From Verrucomicrobiota bacterium (GTDB taxonomy: Bacteria > Verrucomicrobiota > Verrucomicrobiia > Chthoniobacterales > UBA10450): DNA of 64,000 bases. Location: NCBI GenBank assembly GCA_003219695.1, contig QHQA01000050.1:1-64000 (forward strand), in the 5' to 3' direction. The notes under the pieces were generated by a model. That model was given only the letters and a program-made list of their open reading frames with translations. It was not told the DNA's origin and did no database searches. Each line of letters opens with the position of its first letter. The first letter of the stretch is position 1. This document shows, piece by piece, positions 58,090 to 64,000 of this stretch. The translations under genes and the position numbers were made by a program.

Positions 58090-60048
58090 TCAGATGCGAT
58101 TGTCCTCCGCGATTACGTCGCTGGCTTTCTCGGAGATCATATAAACATTCGTCACTATGAAGATACCCGGGATGCGCGGAAAGACGCTGGCGTCCACCAC
58201 GCGCAAGTTTCGCACGCCGCGCACGCGAAAGCGACTGTCGAGCACTGCCATCGGGTCGCCGTCCGCGCCGATCGGACATGAACAGGAGGCATGATGTCCC
58301 CACGCTTCTCGCATTATGAAGTCACGAATGGTGGCTTCATCCTGGTTGTCATCCGGCCTCGGCCAGATTTCACCTTTTACCGCGCCTCTCTCTTTCGCGA
58401 TCCGATTGATTTTCCGGATGAAGTTGAAGCCTTCCACAAGCGCGTCGAGGTCTTCGTCCTTATCGCGATCGGTCCCTTCGTAGAAATAATGGAAGTTGAT
58501 TTCCGGCACGTCGCCCGGGTCGGTTGAGCGAAGTGTAACTGTCCCAGCGCGGTTTTTTGTGTGCGCTTTCATGACCAGCCATGTCAGGAGATTGTGCTTG
58601 CTGGCAAGATCTGGATTGGCTCTGTCTTCAGAGTAACCTTTGTAATAACCCTTGAAGAACCCCGGGACAGCAAAGATGAAAAGGTCCGGCGCGGGTAGCT
58701 CTGGCCGCGATTTCTTTAGAATCCCGACGATAACTGCGTTGCTGGTGTAAAGGCCGGTTTTGTTTTCGCGCCACTCCTTCAGCGCAGCATCGGGCGGCTG
58801 ACCGGGCGCTGGCTCACCCATCGCGAGGTTTTTGAGCAGCACGAAGTCCTTCTCTACTTCCGAGATCACTGCGATCTCGTAGCGGTCTTGCAGATTCGCA
58901 CCTACTCCAGGCAAATCTACCCGCACCTTGATTTGGAGGTTTTCTAACTCAGTTTTGGGACCGATGCCAGAAAGTTTGAGCAGTTGTGGCGTGTTATACG
59001 CGCCTCCGCAAAGGATTACCTCGCCCCTGCAATATACCTCACCGGAAGTGCCGGCGATGGAGCTGGGTTCGGGATGCGCTTTGTAAAGGTGTTTTCCTCG
59101 CAGAAATCGCACACCGATCGCAGTCGGCTCGCCTGCTTCACCGGACTCCCGATCGAATATGATTTCGGTAACCAGTGTTTCCGTCCAAATAGTCAGACGC
59201 TCCGGGTATTCGTTTTGCACCTGGAGCAAATAATCTCGCGGACTGTTGCGCTGGCCGTTGCGAACTGCGATAGGAACCAGCATCACTCCCTCCGGACGTC
59301 GCTTCATTGTCTCCCAATCGTTTGGATCAAAACGCGACATAACCTTGTCCCCGAAAAGATCCATAATGAACGACTCGATTGTAGCAATCGCACCCGTTCC
59401 CTGGTCGATAAGAGTAGCGAGGAGAGCAGAAAGAATTTCCCCGGCCAGCTGCTCGTCTTTCATCCCAAGCTTGGGATCAGCTACAGCGGTATGCAGCCAG
59501 CCATGGTAGCCGTGCCGGCCACGGCTAGGTCGAGGCGCAATCCCCAAAATGTATCTGATCTTGTTCCATAGCTTTTCGAAAAACGACTTGTGCAGATAGT
59601 CACAATGCTCCAGGCGTTCGAAGTAACTGCGCATCCGCTCACCGCTCCACGAGTTATCCTTTGTTATTTGCGCGATCTCATCCCAATCACCGCTTGGCCC
59701 GCAAATGGTGATCATCGCGTTGTGAAGAGTGCAGCCGCCTACTGTCGCTGCCCGCGGATAAAAGATTCCGTTTCTGGTGTTATCCCACTTGGAGTCGGGT
59801 TGGTTCGGATTGGCGTAATGTTTAACAAAGAATTCCCAACTTAGGTCTGGATGTTCACTGGCATGCGGATGGAATGCGGGCACCTGCGCGACTTCCGGTT
59901 CATCCCAGCCGCCTGCCTCCAGGACCAGCACCCGAAAGCCGTTCCTGGCCAGATTAGCAGCAAGCGGTCCGCCGCCCGCGCCGGAGCCGATAATGATGAA
60001 ATCGTGCTCTGCAGCGTGTTGTTTCGGGTGAAGGGCCGTGTTTCTCAA
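58090..60048 (-). CDS. GMC-family FAD oxidoreductase
   Basis: 652 residues; the TTG start is uncertain, with no better start before the FAD motif. DFIIIGSGAGGGPLAANLAR (residues 16-35), TVGGCTLHNAMI, GGAYNTPQLLKLSGIG and the C-terminal active-site GHHASCSCPIG plus VDASVFPRIPGIFIVTNVYM define a complete GMC enzyme. The family oxidises alcohols or sugars, with O2 or a cytochrome as acceptor. No signal peptide or Tat motif precedes the FAD motif. The flanking diheme cytochromes argue for an electron-transfer dehydrogenase, while catalase and DyP genes suggest that peroxide is made. The substrate is unknown. Confidence 0.92.
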   Translation of the reverse strand: MRNTALHPKQHAAEHDFIIIGSGAGGGPLAANLARNGFRVLVLEAGGWDEPEVAQVPAFHPHASEHPDLSWEFFVKHYANPNQPDSKWDNTRNGIFYPRAATVGGCTLHNAMITICGPSGDWDEIAQITKDNSWSGERMRSYFERLEHCDYLHKSFFEKLWNKIRYILGIAPRPSRGRHGYHGWLHTAVADPKLGMKDEQLAGEILSALLATLIDQGTGAIATIESFIMDLFGDKVMSRFDPNDWETMKRRPEGVMLVPIAVRNGQRNSPRDYLLQVQNEYPERLTIWTETLVTEIIFDRESGEAGEPTAIGVRFLRGKHLYKAHPEPSSIAGTSGEVYCRGEVILCGGAYNTPQLLKLSGIGPKTELENLQIKVRVDLPGVGANLQDRYEIAVISEVEKDFVLLKNLAMGEPAPGQPPDAALKEWRENKTGLYTSNAVIVGILKKSRPELPAPDLFIFAVPGFFKGYYKGYSEDRANPDLASKHNLLTWLVMKAHTKNRAGTVTLRSTDPGDVPEINFHYFYEGTDRDKDEDLDALVEGFNFIRKINRIAKERGAVKGEIWPRPDDNQDEATIRDFIMREAWGHHASCSCPIGADGDPMAVLDSRFRVRGVRNLRVVDASVFPRIPGIFIVTNVYMISEKASDVIAEDNRI

Positions 60049-60111
60049 TTGAACGAAGATGAGACGTAACCCAGCAGACCCGCGTGCTAAAAGCTATCTC
60101 GTAAATGGCGC

Positions 60112-60204
60112 TGTCATGTTGAGCGAAGCGAAACATCTCTGGCTATTGCCTTGCTCGGTCCGCCTATGAATAATCAGAGATTCTTCGCTTCGCTCAGAAT
60201 GACA
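60112..60204. repeat. Intergenic hairpin repeat, GAGCGAAGCGAA type
   Basis: TGTCATGTTGAGCGAAGCGA plus AACATCTCTG (60112-60141) is the inverse, with four mismatches, of CAGAGATTCTTCGCTTCGCT plus CAGAATGACA (60175-60204). It lies between two genes of the redox cluster and may weaken transcription through it. Confidence 0.9.
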
Positions 60205-60219
60205 TTCGTGCACCGGTTT

Positions 60220-62844
60220 CTAGAAGGTTTTGAGCAGATCGACTAAATCGTCGAGCTCCTGTTTGCTCAAATCCTTGGCAAAGTAATGGCCGCGATCCAG
60301 CACCAAATCAGGCGACGCACTCATTCCAAGAAGTTTCTCTACCTGTTTGCGTTCGGCATCCGTCCCTGGTTTTCTTAGATTCTTCATTCCGAACGCTAGC
60401 GCTGCAAGATTCGCGGGTTTGGTAGCCCGCTCGGGATCAAGATTCGCAAGCAAATCTACTGGGGTGCCTGCCGGAGTCGGCGCGACATTGAGATCACCGA
60501 ACCAACCTCGAATGAACGCCGCAAACAATCCCAGGAGCACAGCCAGCACAAGCACGATATACCCGAGCGCGCGCCAGCGGCTTGCCAGAAAAATAAGAAT
60601 ACCTATCAGCAGCAATACTGCGAAGGAGATCCACGGATAATTGACCAGCCACCTGATCCAGTCGGGACACACACCGGCGACGAATTGCTGAATGTATGGA
60701 GCCGGGATGTGCATATGCGTTTCCACAGGCGTGCGCCAGATAAGGCCATGGTCCTGCTTGAGACGGTCGATGGTCGCGTGATTGAGCGGCGACCCCAGAT
60801 CTGTGGAAGCTCCGCTTGCCCAAAGATAACGGTTTGCTTCCGCTTCGTCGTCCGTTTTACCCGGAGTAAGCAGCCGATAGATTCCGTCATTGAACGCTTC
60901 CAGGCGGCCCTTGACTGATGGATCGTTGTTAAACAACCCACACGTGTTGTTATGAAGCAATGGCGCTGTTGCCCATATGCCGATCAGAGGCGGCGGCCGG
61001 TAATAACCGCGACCGTTGTCCGGCGGTTGCCACTCAAAATTCCGCTGCGCATACGGATTCCAGCAGGTTATTTCGCCGATCGCAGGGAGATTTTTATAGG
61101 TGTCCGAGGAGTAATCCTCCCACATGTGTCCGGGAATCGCGTTGCTGCCTAACGAACGCGCCGCATTCGTTTTGATCAAAGTCACAGGAACACGCAGGTC
61201 AGTGGAGAGAAAATTGTTTTCCCAAAAGTCCGGTTTTTCCACCTCTGCCAACGCCCAATTTCGGTAGCTGGGGTCCTTCAAATACTCGACTAGCTCGTTC
61301 GGGTTAATCTTCTCAGGCCCTTTGGGCGCGCCGTTCATTCCATTCGGCTGTTTGCTCGAATGACAGATGATGCAACGTTCGGCAAAGACTTTGCGCCCGG
61401 CCGCCAGCTGCGGGTCCCACGGCACTCCTTCGCCTTTCAAGTTGCCGAGCGCTTTGCCTCCCGGCGCATCTTTCAAACGCATCGGCCCGGTCGATTTGAC
61501 GAAGAACTTCGCGAGATAACCGACATTGCGCTTGTTAACCTGCCAATACACCGAGTTCTTTTCGACGTCGGAAATTTTAAAAGGCTGCTGTTTTCGGAAA
61601 CCGATAAAAAGATTGTGAAGAGTGATCCAACGCTCCGAGAACATGCCGATGTTCAGATAGACCCGCGCCAGCGCGCCCCACACGCCGATGGAATCCGCGC
61701 CTTCGAGCAGGATGCGCGGCACCGGGCGCGGATTGGCGTAGGCGTTTGGAAGATCATACAGCAACACCGGCAGCGTCGCCGACTCGCCCGAAACGTTTTC
61801 GAAATCGTTGTGGCCGTAGCGCGCCGCGTAATCCTTCGCGTAGTCCGGGCTGCGATGGGCGAGAATGCCCGAGCGATCCAGCCGCGCGCCAAAATCCCAT
61901 AGCGCGTTCATCGTGCTGGTGTTGTTGATCTGATCAGTCGCGATCAACGATGTGTCGATGGTTCCAGGCGGCTGGCTATCGAGAAGATGGTAGATAAAAT
62001 TGTCTTCCTTCAGAAGATTTCCGAACACGGCGCGCATTCGAAAATATTGCGCGCCAATGGTCGTGGAGAGATTTGCCCACTTCGGCGCTTCGGGATCAGC
62101 CGGCGGATTTAATGGATGCGGCGCAACATGACAGAAAACGCACGACATCCCCACCCGATACGGCCGAACCAAATTGGGATCGTTATAGTATTTTTCGTCG
62201 TTTCGATATTTACTGGCGTCCCAGCGCTGTCGGGCTTTGTCATCAAATTTCGGGTTTGGAAAGAGACGCAAGCCAACGATACCGGATGAACGCCCATACA
62301 ACTTCGGATCCGGTTGGCGAAGCGTTTTGTCTTCTGGTTGCCGAATGTACAAACCGAACTCGTCCGGTTTGTCCGGCGCTTTGGTGCCGGGCTCGATGGT
62401 GAGTCCCGCAGGCCCCCAGCGTTTTCCCCCAAGTTTATCATCCGGCGCGAAGTCGCAGAGCTTCAGCAAATCCAGGAACCCGTAACTGTGCCCGGCCAGA
62501 TAATCCCAGAAGACTTCGTCGCCCGCGCACCATAACACCCAGGTGTTGCGACCTTTGATTGCGTCTGTGTTTTCGTTTTCTTTTAGCTCCAGCGGTTTCA
62601 GAACGCTGTTGCCGGCGGCATCAACCGTTCCGTCCGGGCGCATGTCCATGTCCCGGAAGTAGTCATAATCATCGGCCGAAAAATCGGCCGGCGTTTTGCC
62701 TTCCGCTTTGGCTTCATCTACAATTTCGTATTTCTTGCAGCCGGCGAGAACCAAAAACGCGCAAGTAACCACGCAACTGCCGACTCGAATGAGACGGAGA
62801 AGATCGACTCTGGATGGCGGCGATGCCTTCACCGGAGCCATCAT
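60220..62844 (-). CDS. Diheme cytochrome c lipoprotein with C-terminal membrane spans
   Basis: About 874 residues from ATG 62844 (GTG 62856 is possible). The lipobox ends CAFLVLAGC, and heme sites are MSCVFCHVAPH and ERCIICHSSKQP. It is a longer paralogue of the cytochrome at 55938 (GRNTWVLWCAGDEVFWDYLA, GLRLFPNPKF, NIGMFSERWITLHN). Unlike the paralogue it has two membrane spans late in the chain (ISFAVLLLIGILIFLA and ALGYIVLVLAVLLGLFAAFI) inserted before a shared C-terminal block (APTPAGTPVDLLANLDPE, LVLDRGHYFAKDLS). It is the first gene of the redox cluster, so a cluster promoter is expected upstream of 62844. Confidence 0.85.
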   Translation of the reverse strand: MMAPVKASPPSRVDLLRLIRVGSCVVTCAFLVLAGCKKYEIVDEAKAEGKTPADFSADDYDYFRDMDMRPDGTVDAAGNSVLKPLELKENENTDAIKGRNTWVLWCAGDEVFWDYLAGHSYGFLDLLKLCDFAPDDKLGGKRWGPAGLTIEPGTKAPDKPDEFGLYIRQPEDKTLRQPDPKLYGRSSGIVGLRLFPNPKFDDKARQRWDASKYRNDEKYYNDPNLVRPYRVGMSCVFCHVAPHPLNPPADPEAPKWANLSTTIGAQYFRMRAVFGNLLKEDNFIYHLLDSQPPGTIDTSLIATDQINNTSTMNALWDFGARLDRSGILAHRSPDYAKDYAARYGHNDFENVSGESATLPVLLYDLPNAYANPRPVPRILLEGADSIGVWGALARVYLNIGMFSERWITLHNLFIGFRKQQPFKISDVEKNSVYWQVNKRNVGYLAKFFVKSTGPMRLKDAPGGKALGNLKGEGVPWDPQLAAGRKVFAERCIICHSSKQPNGMNGAPKGPEKINPNELVEYLKDPSYRNWALAEVEKPDFWENNFLSTDLRVPVTLIKTNAARSLGSNAIPGHMWEDYSSDTYKNLPAIGEITCWNPYAQRNFEWQPPDNGRGYYRPPPLIGIWATAPLLHNNTCGLFNNDPSVKGRLEAFNDGIYRLLTPGKTDDEAEANRYLWASGASTDLGSPLNHATIDRLKQDHGLIWRTPVETHMHIPAPYIQQFVAGVCPDWIRWLVNYPWISFAVLLLIGILIFLASRWRALGYIVLVLAVLLGLFAAFIRGWFGDLNVAPTPAGTPVDLLANLDPERATKPANLAALAFGMKNLRKPGTDAERKQVEKLLGMSASPDLVLDRGHYFAKDLSKQELDDLVDLLKTF

Positions 62845-63295
62845 TGATAAGTTCACTGTGAACTTTCTGGCAAGAGAATTCTAACAACCAAGGGATGACC
62901 CAGAAAGCTTTCGGAATCGTGTTTATTCGACGCTAGGAAGTTTTCCTTGAAGCACAGGCGCCAGCCAAGCGGTCGGTTCTCATCGGTGCCTCCGAAAATT
63001 TGCCGTTCGCGAAACCACCACTCGAGTGTCTCAATTACGCTGTGATCTAAGAGTTTCAAAGCAAAAAGCCGCCACGCTGTTGAAGCGTGACGGCTGACTG
63101 CGAATTGCCGCTGGTTACTCGTTCGATTTTCAGGGCAACTGAACCTGCCCGACATAGTTGCCGCGCGGAGCGTGTCATCGCGCGCCCATCGGGGCTCCCC
63201 AAGAATTACCGCATTGCGAACGCCCTTACCGCAGGAACTCGCGAGTTTCGTTCGCAAGTTCCCGCATAGGGGGTTGCTAACTTAGCGCTACGGAC
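62845..63295. other. Gene-free stretch upstream of the redox cluster
   Basis: About 450 bp. It should hold the minus-strand promoter of the cytochrome gene and the terminator of the Kelch gene (63066-63096). The only long frame (63257-62853) crosses the terminator and has no recognisable domain. A short palindrome GAACTCGCGAGTTTC lies at about 63236-63250. Confidence 0.6.
63066..63096 (-). terminator. Rho-independent terminator on the minus strand
   Basis: On the minus strand AGCCGTCACGCT, loop, AGCGTGGCGGCT, then TTTTTGC; one G-T wobble in a 12-bp stem. It lies 200 bp after the stop of the Kelch gene, and its stem resembles the terminator at 18501. Confidence 0.8.
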
Positions 63296-64000
63296 TCAGG
63301 GTCGAGGCGGAGGTGTCGGCCTCGGCCGGGGTGTCGGAATGGTAACGGCGATATCGACGCTGGCCGTAGCCGCAGGCGGGCTGTTTAGCCCTCCCATCAC
63401 CAGCACACGATTGCCAGGCAGCGCGGTGGAGGGCTGACCGGCGCGGGGAACACTCATGGAGCCGGCTGGCGTCCAGGTGCCCGTCCGCGGGTCATAGACA
63501 TCAGCGCTAGCCCCGGGTGTTTCGAATGCCGAGAAGCCACCGGGCATCAGCACCCGGCCGTCCCGCAGACGTATCCCGCCGTATTCCTCCTCGCTGCGAC
63601 CCGTGGTCATGTCACCGGTGGGTGTCCACTGGCCGGTGTTCGGATCGAAGATCTCCGCAGAGCTCAACCGCGGCACGTCCTCTGAAGTGGCACCTCCGGC
63701 GACCAGAACCCGGCCGTCCAGCAGACGAACCGCTGTGTGGTCCTCACGCGCCGTGCTCATGCTCCCCGTCAAAGTCCATGTTCCGGTTACCGGATCATAG
63801 ATCTCCGCGCTGGCGATTGGTTGGCCATTTTCGCTAAGTTCCGTGATCCCGCCCATAACCAGAACGCGGCCATCATTAAGCACCACGTTGGCGAATTCGC
63901 CGCGACCGACGTTCATGCTTCCGTTGAAAGTCCAAGTGTTGGTCGCTTCGTCGTAAATTTCAGCTGACGTGAGCGAGGTGACTCCGTCGATTCCAGTCCC
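63296..64000 (-). CDS. Kelch-repeat beta-propeller protein, partial (runs off the right edge)
   Basis: At least 234 residues; the start lies outside the window because the frame stays open upstream of the internal ATG at 63916 (SLTSAEIYDEATNTWTFNGS). Each blade repeats SAEIYDPVTGTWTLTGSM and DGRVLVAGG, the Kelch pattern with the conserved GG and a Tyr-Trp pair. About four blades are visible. The tail is a Pro/Arg/Thr linker (TIPTPRPRPTPPPRP). Similar chains form 6- or 7-bladed propellers exported by soil bacteria. The ligand is unknown. Confidence 0.88.
   Translation of the reverse strand, partial: GTGIDGVTSLTSAEIYDEATNTWTFNGSMNVGRGEFANVVLNDGRVLVMGGITELSENGQPIASAEIYDPVTGTWTLTGSMSTAREDHTAVRLLDGRVLVAGGATSEDVPRLSSAEIFDPNTGQWTPTGDMTTGRSEEEYGGIRLRDGRVLMPGGFSAFETPGASADVYDPRTGTWTPAGSMSVPRAGQPSTALPGNRVLVMGGLNSPPAATASVDIAVTIPTPRPRPTPPPRP

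Noticed and set aside
59503-59535. TAGCCGTGCCGGCCACGGCTA palindrome region in the GMC gene as another inserted repeat
   Set aside because: The encoded GRHGYHGWL fits normal GMC sequence, so it is probably chance palindromy rather than an insert.
62853-63257. 134-codon minus-strand ORF between cytochrome and Kelch genes
   Set aside because: It crosses a clear terminator hairpin, has no recognisable domain, and its translation through the stem is typical of chance frames.
1-64000. tRNA or rRNA genes
   Set aside because: No cloverleaf with a GTTCRANNC arm and no rRNA-like conserved stretches were seen on either strand by eye; a covariance-model search would be decisive.

Overview
The window looks like chromosomal DNA of a free-living, GC-rich, probably soil-dwelling member of the Verrucomicrobia (Chthoniobacter/Udaeobacter-like). 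That placement is an inference. It rests on long ECF sigma factors paired with Ser/Thr kinase-TPR fusions, secreted NHL/BNR/Kelch propeller proteins, a DR2241/CbiX-type operon, and many dispersed palindromic repeats between genes and even inside them. No rRNA, tRNA or CRISPR array was found. TGA terminates several intact genes, so the code is standard.

Layout. 1-754: a BNR-propeller gene broken by an in-frame TGA. About 829-8245: a tandem duplication of a unit made of promoter, small basic peptide, SagB-type nitroreductase (+), and a convergent nucleotide cyclase-TolB-like-TPR gene (-). Copy 1 has lost 477 bp of its SagB gene. 8311-14681: an ECF sigma gene followed by two Ser/Thr kinase-TPR paralogues, one with a damaged activation segment. 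Divergent from it (14744-18481) are a small membrane peptide, a protein with two RpoA-CTD-like domains and a sigma-4-like helix-turn-helix, a frameshifted secreted protein, and a secreted NHL propeller. Three of these four carry the same 5' leader. 18636-20566: DciA-like protein and sigma-54. 20633-23879: sirohydrochlorin chelatase-like (CbiX), GAF, DR2241-like and amidohydrolase genes. 23988-29238: a second sigma/kinase pair, again divergent from a secreted NHL propeller, followed by a secreted cupin.

29497-32945: aldo/keto reductase and divergent trehalose genes otsB/otsA. 33053-36045: RtcB RNA ligase, G3E GTPase and archease, an RNA repair/splicing cassette. 36114-42367: HtrA protease, peptidoglycan amidase, YihY membrane protein, a diacylglycerol-glycosyltransferase-like enzyme and NagA. 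42516-49091: a flavin-dependent halogenase-like enzyme, a conserved unknown, prepilin peptidase with a large insert, a TIR-membrane protein, TatC and a Nudix hydrolase. 49150-49995: a decayed IS1182-like element with intact 16-bp terminal repeats.

50068-62844 is one long minus-strand redox cluster. In transcription order it holds a diheme cytochrome c lipoprotein, GMC oxidoreductase, a second diheme cytochrome c lipoprotein, a catalase-superfamily-like protein, a small unknown, a catalase-like protein, a membrane-associated unknown and a DyP peroxidase. Several junctions are translationally coupled. The window ends inside a Kelch-repeat gene. The strongest candidates for undescribed biology are the duplicated peptide/SagB/cyclase unit, the redox cluster, and the 26-bp repeat family carried in frame inside protein-coding genes.
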